Source: Treponema sp. (GTDB taxonomy: Bacteria; Spirochaetota; Spirochaetia; Treponematales; Treponemataceae). Taken from it: DNA of 41,721 nt. The notes beneath the pieces were generated by a model that was not told where the DNA came from, searched no databases, and worked only from the letters and a program-made list of their open reading frames with translations. Every line of letters begins with the position of its first letter. Within the stretch, counting starts at the first letter, position 1. A program made the translations under genes and the position numbers. This document shows positions 33,615 through 41,683 of this stretch, in pieces. The DNA is taken from NCBI GenBank assembly GCA_016293495.1, contig JAEDED010000021.1, forward strand, positions 1 through 41,721, given 5' to 3'.

Positions 33615-33965
33615 TTAGGCCAGCTGAGCTACGAAATTTTCAATTTCAATTCCAGCTTCAACTGCTTTTGGAAGGAATTCCTTAGCTTTCGCAAAATCTT
33701 TTTCACGGATTGCCTTTACGATTTCACAGCAGGCATCATAAAGTTTTGCAAAACCCATGTTTCCGGCATAACCCTTTAATGTATGTGCTGTCATTTCCAT
33801 CTGAGCCCAGTCATCATCATTTGCTGTAGCTTTTAATTTGAGCCAGTTTTCATCTGTAGGAAATTTTCTTACGAATTTTTCAAGGAGCGCAAGATTTCCT
33901 GAGAAGCGTCTTACAGTTTCTTCCTGATTTGGAATGATATTCTTAAATATTTCGTCAAAAGTCAT
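33615..33965 (-). CDS. Histidine phosphotransfer (HPt) domain protein
   Basis: The 116-residue all-helical protein has the HPt motif TAHTLKGYAGNMG, with His61 as the phospho-relay site, and the following helix FAKLYDACCEIVKAIREKD. It is a free-standing HPt with no kinase domain. The receiver gene follows by 11 bases, so the two likely form a relay couple, while the kinase lies outside the window. TATTAT lies 14 bases before the ATG, giving at most a very short leader. Confidence 0.85.
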   Translation of the reverse strand: MTFDEIFKNIIPNQEETVRRFSGNLALLEKFVRKFPTDENWLKLKATANDDDWAQMEMTAHTLKGYAGNMGFAKLYDACCEIVKAIREKDFAKAKEFLPKAVEAGIEIENFVAQLA

Positions 33966-34057
33966 AGCACTTCAATGATAATACGGTTTGGTGAATTTTT
34001 CAACTTAAAATCAATTCAATTTTCTACATTTAAATTATACCAGGATATGACATTTTG

Positions 34058-35653
34058 TTATGTGGTGAATTTTGAAGGCCGTTTTTGTACGTTTTTTACA
34101 AAAAACTGAAGGTCCATCGCATATTCCGAGTCGATATATTCTGCAGGATAATGAAGCTGTACTGTTTCTGATTTTCCGGTGTCGATTTTGCGGGAAACGG
34201 CTCCGTTGAACGAAATAATGTCCTGGGCAAGAGGAATCATTCGTTCCATTTTGCGCTGAGTAAATATATCGGTAATAAACTGAATCTGAAGCTTTTCTAT
34301 TTCGCGGTGTTCGCGGCAGTCAGAAGGAATGTTGTGAGAAACCATATATTTATAGAAGAAAACAAAAAATTCTGATGCCTTCATATGAAGTGCATGAAGA
34401 ATTGAATTAAACCACGGAACAGCACGGCCGTCGTTATAAAACACGTTGCAGGCTTTTGCAATTCCTTCAGCTTTTTTGATGTCTTCATTTGTAAACTTAT
34501 CAGTGTGAATAATGTGATAAGGCGGATGTGATTCCCAGACAAGTTTAAGGCTTTCTGCCCTGTCATGTAAATCAGTGCCGGGCAAAACCGACAGGCAGAA
34601 AAGTTCAAGATTGTTAGGATACTGACTGATGGCAAAGTCAACGCTGTTTTTAAATCCTGCAAGGCTGTCACCAGGAAGGCCGTAAATTACATCAAGGCCA
34701 AAAACCGCGCCTTCTTGATTAAGACAGTTTATGCCTTTTAAGAACGCAGCTTTGTTGAACGGCCTGTTTACAAGGTTAAGAACGTTTGGATCGGCGCTCT
34801 GGAGTCCGATCTGCAGGCTGCACGGAATCTTTGTAAAGGCGTGGGCAAGCTGTCGGTCGATAAACTCGGCACGGGCTTCGAAATAATAGAACGTGTCCGG
34901 AGTTTTTTTTGCGATTTTATTTATGAGCTCAATTGCACGGTTTTTATTTGCGTTATATGTAGGGTCAAGAACAAATACCTGAGGAACTTTCTTTTTGGCA
35001 AACAGTTCAAGTTCCTTTTCGATTCTTTCCATCGGGAACATACGTACTTTTTTCTCGCCCTTTGATTCGTAGCAGTACGAACACTTAAAAGGACAGCCTC
35101 GTGCAAGCTCCCACAATGCGCCTTCAAACTCAGAAGGATCAAGTGTTCCGTCTAAGTAAGGAGATTCAAGATCTTCATAGTTTTTTTCTTCTGAAGAAGG
35201 CGCAGTTTTTTTTCCGGTGAGGATTTCGTAAACAATGTGCGGAATCGAATATTCCCCTTCTCCGCCAATGGCTTTTTCAAAACCTGTAAAGCTTGAAGGA
35301 TCTGCAGTTACTTCTGGTCCGCCGCAGATGCATTTGACACCGTGACTTTTAAGAACGGCGGCTGTTTTTTCAAGAACAATTCTGTTCCATACAAAAATTG
35401 AAAAGCCGACGATTGCCGGATTATGCTTCAAAAGTTCAGATGCCATAAATGAAGCGGCATCGTCATCAGTTGCAGAATGTTTTATAAACTCAGAATCTTC
35501 TTTACAGAAAGGAACAAGGCTTACATCAGCAATGTCTTTAGTTAAAGGTGAATGTTTTACGGCAGAGGCAACACAGGCGGCTCCAAGAGGAAGTGCCTGC
35601 GGGGATTTTTCGATGAGTAAAGTTGTAAAAATAACTTTTGATTTTTCTGCCAT
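34058..35653 (-). CDS. B12-binding-domain radical SAM protein (DUF4080-like)
   Basis: The 531-residue enzyme has an N-terminal cobalamin-binding-like Rossmann domain (about 5-145) with LPLGAACVASAVKH and VGFSIFVWN. The radical SAM core follows, with its [4Fe-4S] ligands Cys187, Cys191 and Cys194 in RGCPFKCSYCYESKG and IGLQSADPNVLNLVNR in the barrel. The C-terminal part (about 380-531) fits the DUF4080 tail. These proteins perform radical chemistry on unknown substrates. No partner genes are adjacent. The start lacks a clear Shine-Dalgarno. Confidence 0.85.
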   Translation of the reverse strand: MAEKSKVIFTTLLIEKSPQALPLGAACVASAVKHSPLTKDIADVSLVPFCKEDSEFIKHSATDDDAASFMASELLKHNPAIVGFSIFVWNRIVLEKTAAVLKSHGVKCICGGPEVTADPSSFTGFEKAIGGEGEYSIPHIVYEILTGKKTAPSSEEKNYEDLESPYLDGTLDPSEFEGALWELARGCPFKCSYCYESKGEKKVRMFPMERIEKELELFAKKKVPQVFVLDPTYNANKNRAIELINKIAKKTPDTFYYFEARAEFIDRQLAHAFTKIPCSLQIGLQSADPNVLNLVNRPFNKAAFLKGINCLNQEGAVFGLDVIYGLPGDSLAGFKNSVDFAISQYPNNLELFCLSVLPGTDLHDRAESLKLVWESHPPYHIIHTDKFTNEDIKKAEGIAKACNVFYNDGRAVPWFNSILHALHMKASEFFVFFYKYMVSHNIPSDCREHREIEKLQIQFITDIFTQRKMERMIPLAQDIISFNGAVSRKIDTGKSETVQLHYPAEYIDSEYAMDLQFFVKNVQKRPSKFTT

Positions 35654-35917
35654 ATGATGGCTTTTATTTTAGTGGAATTTGCTTAGAAATTCCATCTGAA
35701 GTTTAATTAATATCTACAGTTTTCGATTTTAGAACAAAAAAAAGCGGCAGCCCAAAAGGAGTAAATGGCTGCCGCTTCCCGGAGGTTATTAGCTATCATT
35801 TTTAATTATGCGTATTTTCATCTAGTAAACAAAACAGCTACAGAATAGTTACAAAAAAAATGATTTTTTTGACTTTTTTTGCGTTTTTTTACCTTTATTT
35901 TGGAATCTTTATGAATA
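35654..35917. other. Spacer holding the hrpB terminator
   Basis: Apart from the terminator hairpin at 35735-35776, only A/T runs are seen (35855-35900). No ORF is supported. Confidence 0.4.
35735..35776 (-). terminator. hrpB terminator
   Basis: A 10-bp GC-rich stem AGCGGCAGCC / GGCTGCCGCT (35743-35752 with 35767-35776) is followed on the minus strand by a T8 run (35743-35736). Confidence 0.8.
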
Positions 35918-38309
35918 TTATTGCTTTTCTTCGCAAATCTGGCGGTAATCCCAGTTATGCTTTGGATACCGGCCTTTCATTTCTTTGCAGATTTCGGGCC
36001 ATGTGGTTGTCCAAAAGTTTTCAAGATCTTCTGTAATCTGAAGCGGTCTTGAAGCAGGCGAAAGAAGCCTTAAAAGTACACGTTTACCGCAGATTTGAGG
36101 AGTTTCAAAGCAGCCGAATATTCGCTGGATTATGATTTCGATAACGGGCTTTACGATAATTCCTTCTTCTGACGAAATGACTTCATATTTATACTTTTGC
36201 CTTAGTTTTATTCGGAAGAATCAGAACTTCGGGAACTTTTTCGTCAACGCAGCTTCCGTCCAGATACCAGTAAAGCGCATTATATAAAATCTCAGGCGTA
36301 AGCTTTGTTACACCGGACATAAATGACGGAAGCCACTTTTCTGCAGAAGACGAAAGCGCCTGTTCAAAATCAGAAATATCTTCGCCCTTGAAATTTGTCT
36401 TATAAAACTTTACGCGCACAAGGAATTTTTGAATACGCTCATCGCACGGAAGACATCCAAAGCCTTTAGTTTTACATTCATTGATCCAGGCATTAACAAG
36501 ATCATCTTTTTCTGCAGTAAGTTTTTTTGAAGAAAGAACAATCTGTCCGAAGCAGACATTTTCGGACTTTTGAACTTTTCCATTTTCAAAACTGCAGACA
36601 GTTTTTGTTTCTGAATGTTTTTCAAGATATTTTTGAATTTCTTTTTCTTCTATTATTTCATATTCGAAAATGACTGCTGATGAAGTTCCTGCCATTACAT
36701 CTGATGCTACAATCCATTTTGGTGCATTATTAACTTCATTTTTAAGAACCCCTTTTCTGCCGCTAGAAAACTGATATTCAGATTTTTCTGCTCCCGGTTC
36801 AGAAATACGAATTGCAAGTCTGTCCGGAAAACCTGCAAGCACATAAAGCGATGAAGGAATTTCTTCTGAAAAGTCATCACATTTTGAAAGCCTTTTTTCT
36901 ACATCAAAAAGAAAACGGTTTTGAATTTCTTTTGAACTTTGTCCGTACTGAGAATATTTTAAAAGCAGATTTTTTACTTCAGGGAATTTTTTAAGCCCGC
37001 AGGTCAATGCAATTCCTGAAAGGCGCGGCTCAAGCGCAAGGGTTAAAGCAGCCTTACCTTTAGGCGTAATATTACCGTCTGGTTTTAGAAAGCCCATATT
37101 GTAAAGAAGTTCTGATGCCTGTCTTACAGAAGCTTCTTTCGGATTATCAAGAAAATCCATTCTGGTTATATCAGTGATTCCTCTGTCGGCACATTCTAAA
37201 ACAAAGGTACTTAAATCAGTTCGAAGAATTTCTGGGCTCATGTTCTTTACGCGCGGTTCGATGCTGTTCCAGAGGCGGATACAGCGACCCTTCTGCACAC
37301 GACCTGCACGGCCTTTTCTCTGCTGGGCAGAAAATTCAGTTTCGGTTTCGGTAAAAAGATTAGTCATACCAGTGGCGGTATTAATGCGATTAACACGTGC
37401 AAGGCCACAATCGATTACGCTTGTAATACCAGGCACTGTAAGTGAAGTTTCTGCAATGGCCGAAGAAAGAATTACACGGTTTTTATTTTCAGATGAAGGG
37501 CGCAGAACTTTTTTCTGTTCTTCGATAGAAATGCTTGAGTGAAGAATTAAAAGTTCTGTATCATTGGGAATACGTCCTTCAAGATTAGCCTCGCATTTAC
37601 GGATGTCAGAAATTCCAGGTAAGAAAACTAAAATATTTTTAATATCATTTTCTGTTTTTACATTAAGCTCTTTTACAATTGCATCTTCAACAGAAAGTGA
37701 AGGTTCATAAATAACATCAACAGGATAAGAACTTCCTGGAACTTTTTTAACGGCAACATTACCGCCAAGATAGTTCTGCAATTTTTCCATATCCATTGTC
37801 GCGGACATGATGATTACATACAGATCATCGCGGACTTCGAGCGTTTCCTTCAAGAAAGCAAGTGCCATATCTGTATTAACCGAACGTTCATGAAACTCAT
37901 CGATTACGACAACTTTGTAACCTTCAAGAAACGGATCTGACTGAAGCATTCGAACAAGAACAGCTTCTGTTACAACTTCAAGTTTTGTATCTGAACTGAT
38001 TTTATTTTCAAGATGGATTTTATAGCCGACAGTTTTTCCGATTTCTTCTGAACGAAGTTCTGAAAGTCGTGACGCAACTGCGAGAACTGCAATACGGCGA
38101 GGTTCTGTCATCAGAATTTTATCAGTTTTAGATTTATTCTGTGAATTGGAATTAAGTGAAAATTCATCAAGAAGTGCAAGCGGAAGAACTGTTGATTTAC
38201 CTGCGGCGGTTTCGGCACTTAAAATCATGCAATGTTTTTCAGAAGCCTTGAGTTCTGAAATAATTTCGTCGAGGTAAAGTGTTATAGGGAATGATGGGTA
38301 ACCGCTCAT
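35918..38309 (-). pseudogene. hrpB: ATP-dependent helicase HrpB, split by a one-base frameshift
   Basis: The first 706 codons (to a TAA at 36189-36191) carry a DEAH-type RNA helicase. Walker A is AETAAGKST (32-40), followed by VVIDEFHERS, the SAT box, SSAIAETSLTVPGI and RKGRAGRVQKGRC, and then HrpB-specific domains. The missing C-terminus continues in another frame from 36190 to 35918: KYEVISSEEGIIVKP, LLRLLSPASRPLQIT and MKGRYPKHNWDYR, the hallmark HrpB tail. One extra base at about 36191 (GTA-T-AAATAT) explains the break. Restored length is about 795, normal for HrpB. Either a true mutation or a sequencing error is possible. TACAAT lies six bases before the ATG. trx is 15 bases upstream. 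Confidence 0.8.
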
Positions 38310-38324
38310 TCCCTTATTGTACTG

Positions 38325-38633
38325 TTAGTTGAATAAAGATAAAAGTGTTTCTTTTGGAACGTATCCGATTGAGGAATTAGTTACATTCCCGTTTTTGAAA
38401 ACTGCAACAAAGGGAATGCTCATTACGTTGAATTTTGTTGCAAGTTCCATTTCTTCATCAACATTCACTTTGCAGATTTTATATTCAGGATGCTCTTCTG
38501 CAATTTCTGCAACTACAGGACCAAGCATCTGACATGGACCGCACCAAGTTGCCCAGAAATCAACGAGAACAGGCTTGTCACATTTGAGAACTTCTTCTTC
38601 GAAATTGTCTTTTGTAACTGTTACTTCTGCCAT
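38325..38633 (-). CDS. trxA: Thioredoxin
   Basis: The 102-residue protein starts MAEVTVTKDNFEEEVLKCDK; AAGGAG upstream fixes this start, and a 61-residue longer frame runs through repeat DNA and is rejected. The redox site is WCGPC with Cys31 and Cys34. The cis-proline loop MSIPFVAVFKNG and the final YVPKETLLSLF are standard. It reduces disulfides in the cytoplasm. It is followed by hrpB after 15 bases. Confidence 0.95.
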   Translation of the reverse strand: MAEVTVTKDNFEEEVLKCDKPVLVDFWATWCGPCQMLGPVVAEIAEEHPEYKICKVNVDEEMELATKFNVMSIPFVAVFKNGNVTNSSIGYVPKETLLSLFN

Positions 38634-39023
38634 AATGAACTCCTTACAAACATGTGTTTTTAATTTGAAAATAAATACGCAGCTTTTAATTAAAATATAC
38701 GAAGGAATTATAAATGCGTCAAGAAAAACTTCTAGGACTAGCGGAGCAATGAAAGAACATTCTGCTTGCCGGAGGCGTCGGGGCGCCTCCGAGACTCGCT
38801 CAAATCGCTGCGTCACTCGCGATTTGCCGGCTAAAGCCGTCGCTCCCTATGATTTGCCTGATCTCCGCTCGTGCCATCTCTTCTGACCACAACAGCTTTT
38901 CTTCGAGCGGAGACGAGAATTGCATTATGCAATTCTCTCTTTCGGCACTACCACTATGTTGGCTCAGCAAAAAAAAACTCGTACTTTCGTACGAGCTTTT
39001 TCATTCTTAACCTATGCTGCTAA
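38634..39023. repeat. Multi-hairpin, GC-rich intergenic block with flaB debris
   Basis: No gene is present. Several inverted repeats follow each other: GGAGGCG/CGCCTCC (38771-38790), CAAATCGC/GCGATTTG (38801-38826), CGGCT/AGCCG (38828-38839), CTCCGCTCG/CGAGCGGAG (38863-38912) and an 11-bp palindrome GAGAATTGCAT/ATGCAATTCTC (38915-38937). A 29-base copy of the flaB 3' end lies at 38736-38764. The block is clearly richer in GC than its neighbours. Confidence 0.65.
38968..38995 (-). terminator. flaB terminator
   Basis: On the minus strand CTCGTAC (38995-38989) and GTACGAG (38984-38978) enclose GAAA and are followed by a T9 run (38977-38969). Confidence 0.8.
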
Positions 39024-39025
39024 GA

Positions 39026-39886
39026 CTAGCGGAGCAATGAAAGAACATTCTGTGATGACTGGTTTGCCTGAGCCAACATAGCTGTTCCAGCCTGGCTGAG
39101 AACCTGGTTCTTTGTGAAGTCAACCATTTCTGAAGCCATGTCTGTATCACGGATGCGTGATTCAGAAGCCTGGAGGTTTTCTGCACCGATGTCGAGACCT
39201 ACAACTGTCTTTTCGAGACGGTTCTGGTAAGCACCAAGGTCAGCACGCTGTTTGTTGATCTTTTTGAGAGCTTCGTCCAAAGTTCCGATTGCGCGGTTAG
39301 CGTCATCTGGAGCTGCGAGAGACATTTTTGATTCGTCTCCGAGGTTCTTCAATCCGAGAGCTGTAGCAGACATTGTTCCAATGTAAACTTGAGTTCTCTG
39401 GTCCATGTTAGCACCAATGTGGAACCACATAGAACCTGTAACAGCGTTTTCACCTGTAGGGCGAGCGAAACGTCCTGTAAGCATGTTCATACCGTTGAAC
39501 TGAGCTGCAGAAGCGATGCGGTCAACTTCATCGATAAGTGATGAAACTTCAACCTGAATCTGCATACGGTCTTCGTCAGAATAGATACCGTTCGATGACT
39601 GAACTGCAAGTTCGCGGATACGCTGAACGATGTCAGATGTTTCCTGCAAGTAACCTTCAGTTGTCTGAATGAAAGAAATACCGTTTTCTGCGTTTGTAGA
39701 AGCCTGGTTCAAACCGCGGATCTGTGCACGCATTTTTTCAGAAACTGCAAGTCCTGAAGCATCGTCGCCGGCACGGTTGATTCTCATACCAGATGAGAGC
39801 TTTTCCATGTTCTTCTGATTGCTAAGGTCTGTAAGACCCTGTGAACGCTGTGCAAACATTGCACTCATGTTGTGATTGATAACCAT
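39026..39886 (-). CDS. flaB: Class B flagellin, periplasmic flagellar core protein
   Basis: The 286-residue FlaB has the conserved N-terminal D0/D1 helices (MVINHNMSAMFAQRSQGLTD; MEKLSSGMRINRAGDDASGL), a short middle, and the C-terminal helices ending SQAGTAMLAQANQSSQNVLS. Lack of a large D2/D3 domain is normal for spirochetes, whose filaments lie in the periplasm. There is no signal peptide, as expected for export by the flagellar apparatus. AAGGAG precedes the ATG. A FliA-like promoter (40019-40045) and a leader of about 120 bases lie upstream. The last nine codons recur at 38736-38764. Confidence 0.96.
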   Translation of the reverse strand: MVINHNMSAMFAQRSQGLTDLSNQKNMEKLSSGMRINRAGDDASGLAVSEKMRAQIRGLNQASTNAENGISFIQTTEGYLQETSDIVQRIRELAVQSSNGIYSDEDRMQIQVEVSSLIDEVDRIASAAQFNGMNMLTGRFARPTGENAVTGSMWFHIGANMDQRTQVYIGTMSATALGLKNLGDESKMSLAAPDDANRAIGTLDEALKKINKQRADLGAYQNRLEKTVVGLDIGAENLQASESRIRDTDMASEMVDFTKNQVLSQAGTAMLAQANQSSQNVLSLLR

Positions 39887-40045
39887 AATGGATCTCCTTA
39901 AAATCTGTGATCAAATTGTTTTTAATTTCAATCTGGTCCTTGTAAGATTTGGTAGTTGTAAGTATCAAACCTCGCAAGGACAACTGCCCATGTGGGGTTT
40001 TTACCACCCTATACTTTATTTTCGGAAATCCATAATTTTAGTTTA
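39887..40045 (-). promoter_or_regulatory. Predicted sigma-28 promoter and structured leader of flaB
   Basis: On the minus strand TAAA (40045-40042), 15 bases, then TCCGAAAA (40026-40019) resembles the FliA consensus TAAA-N15-GCCGATAA. The leader contains GTCCTTG (39981-39975) able to pair with CAAGGAC (39942-39936), and ends in AAGGAG. Confidence 0.5.
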
Positions 40046-40105
40046 GCGGAATTTTTAGAAATTTTAGGGAATTTTCAGTAAGATTATTATGGAAATTCCG
40101 CTAAA
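40042..40105. repeat. 13-bp inverted repeat overlapping the flaB promoter
   Basis: TTTAGCGGAATTT (40042-40054) is repeated inverted at 40093-40105 with a 38-base spacer that holds further AATTTTAG-like words. The left arm overlaps the -35 element of the predicted flaB promoter. Confidence 0.55.
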
Positions 40106-40121
40106 TTTTTAGGGAAATTCA

Positions 40122-40715
40122 CTAAAAAGTGTCTTCATCGCGCTCCTGATTTTTGGTTTTAAGCTCGTCATAATTCGAAAGTTCATATTCAAGAGCAATA
40201 TATCCGGTATCTGAATAATCAGCTTTAATCGTTAATCCAATATAATTTATATCTTCGGGCAATTTATTATCATTTTCTCTTGAACAGTATGCAAAACATG
40301 TTCTATCACCCTGGCAAAGGCCCATAACCCAATAACGGTCGTAATCCCATAACGAACTAGGGTCAATATAATCTATTAATTTGAATTTACCATATTTATT
40401 TTCCAGGGGACTTAAAATCTCCATAAATTGGTTTTTCAATTCTGTTCCATAACCATTAGTATGAATATCAGCCGTAATTGCTTTTATATAATAAAGACCT
40501 ACATCAGGATCAATCCATACAATATAGTTATCAAATTTTGGATGTGTTTTGGGCGGTGTGATTTTATAACAATCGTCATCAATTAGTTCCACACGCCCTT
40601 TGCAGGCAGCCTTAACTTCATCAAGCGTCATTCCTTTTTCAAGACCAAATGGTCCGGCAAAAGCTCCTGACATGATAAACAGAACAAGACAAAAATTAAT
40701 CGTAAATCTTTTCAT
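40122..40715 (-). CDS. Secreted hypothetical protein
   Basis: The 197-residue protein has a Sec signal peptide (MKRFTINFCLVLFIMSGAFA, cleavage after Ala20) and begins its mature part GPFGLEKGMTLDEVKAACKG. This FGL-x-x-GM-x-x-x-E-V opening is seen in small secreted proteins of unknown role. Four cysteines in the mature chain could form disulfides. AAGGAG precedes the ATG. It is a lone gene upstream of flaB with no clear terminator other than the inverted repeat at 40042-40105. Confidence 0.65.
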   Translation of the reverse strand: MKRFTINFCLVLFIMSGAFAGPFGLEKGMTLDEVKAACKGRVELIDDDCYKITPPKTHPKFDNYIVWIDPDVGLYYIKAITADIHTNGYGTELKNQFMEILSPLENKYGKFKLIDYIDPSSLWDYDRYWVMGLCQGDRTCFAYCSRENDNKLPEDINYIGLTIKADYSDTGYIALEYELSNYDELKTKNQERDEDTF

Positions 40716-40843
40716 TTTAGAATCTCCTTATAATCAAGACTTATGATTTAATTATTGCATATAACTGTTTCAAAGAATGACACACCTGTAGAATTTATTT
40801 AGGTCAATTTTCGAATGGGGTTTAAGTGTGGAGGATTTTTTGA

Positions 40844-41218
40844 AGAGCTGCTGGAAGTGATTCAACGATGCTTTCCGGAGAACTTGCAACACTTCTTACC
40901 GGAAGAACTGTAGAATTTGAAATTTTCCCGTTCAGTTTTAAAGAATCAGTGGATTTTATGGCATTGAATAATATTGAATGTGTGCCGGATGATTTTATCA
41001 AAGATTACATAAAATGGGGAGGCTTTCCGCTTCGTTTTAGTTTTAGAGAAGAAACTTCAATTAAACGTTTTCTTGATAACTTGTATTCAAATATTATAAA
41101 CAGGGATATAATCAAAAAATCAAGCAAGATGGACAAAATAGATTTAAGCCACGACGGCATTGAGCACCTGAACATCGTGGATTTTTTATTGCACAAGGTC
41201 AGTTTGCATTTGACGTAA
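40844..41218 (+). pseudogene. AAA ATPase (DUF4143-type) remnant with internal deletion
   Basis: The frame opens AGSDSTMLSGELATLLTGR and continues EFEIFPFSFKES, the conserved sensor/strand region of the COG1373 ATPases. It then runs through WGGFPLRF and NLYSNIINRDIIKKSSKMD, and jumps to DLSHDGIEHLNIVDFLL, the normal extreme C-terminus. The N-terminal Walker A domain and most of the DUF4143 domain are lost. A stop precedes the fragment at 40841-40843. It is not expected to function. Confidence 0.65.
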
Positions 41219-41242
41219 AATATGAGCTGGTTTGATTATCTA

Positions 41243-41628
41243 GACCCTGTCATAAATTCTGTGTAAATGGCAGGGATTAATTAAAGCCGGGAACACGCCC
41301 GTCAAATAATATTGCAAACTGATTTACTGCCAGTCCCCAGTCTTTAATGGACATAGTCCAGCGGGTACTGGCATTTTTAATTGCAAGATACATCGAAATA
41401 ATCTGGTCGTTGAAAAGCAGTGTACGTTTTTCGTGTTTTGGAATTATTACCGGCTCAAATGTACTGTTCCTGTCACGAGGAACCTGAACCTCAATTGTAT
41501 TATTGTCATCGGTTATGACAGTTTTAGTTGAGTAGCCGTTTCGGCATCCAGAGCTTTTGGATAACATTGTACTCCTCCTTAAGAGTATCATATTTGTCAG
41601 CCATTTACACAGAAAATTTTACAAGGTC
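41243..41628. mobile_element. Internally deleted IS256-family element with both terminal repeats
   Basis: Terminal inverted repeats at 41243-41273 and 41598-41628 agree at 25 of 31 positions, sharing the block TTCTGTGTAAATGGC. They enclose a shortened transposase gene. Total length is 386 bp against about 1.3 kb for a full element. No matching 8-9-bp target duplication is visible at the edges. It resembles a MITE derived from IS256. Confidence 0.75.
41277..41567 (-). pseudogene. IS256-family (Mutator) transposase with central deletion
   Basis: The product is 96 residues from an ATG preceded by AAGGAGG. The N-terminal part matches the IS256 leader (CRNGYSTKTV, then IEVQVPRDRNSTFEPVIIP and NDQIISMY). 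The last third matches the extreme C-terminus (YLAIKNASTRWTMSIKDWGL, then NQFAILFDGRVPG). The whole DDE catalytic core (about 250-300 residues) is missing, and the two ends are joined in frame at a shared tyrosine. It could bind the element ends but cannot catalyse transposition. Confidence 0.8.
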
Positions 41629-41651
41629 AAAAAAAATACTCCGACATTATA

Positions 41652-41683
41652 GGGGCCACTGAAAAAGGGGGCCACTGAAAAAG
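41652..41683. repeat. Two tandem copies of a 16-bp unit at the right edge
   Basis: GGGGCCACTGAAAAAG occurs at 41652-41667 and again at 41668-41683. The unit resembles insertion-sequence terminal words, but the window ends too soon to tell. Confidence 0.45.

Noticed and set aside
36180..36200. Programmed ribosomal frameshifting in hrpB
   Set aside because: There is no typical slippery heptamer or downstream structure, and the family does not use recoding; mutation or sequencing error is simpler.
38634..38816. 61-residue N-terminal extension of thioredoxin
   Set aside because: The extension reads through the flaB repeat copy and hairpins; AAGGAG precedes the standard thioredoxin start.
41234..41637. 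Target-site duplication flanking the IS256 relic
   Set aside because: The 8-9 bases outside the two inverted repeats do not match.
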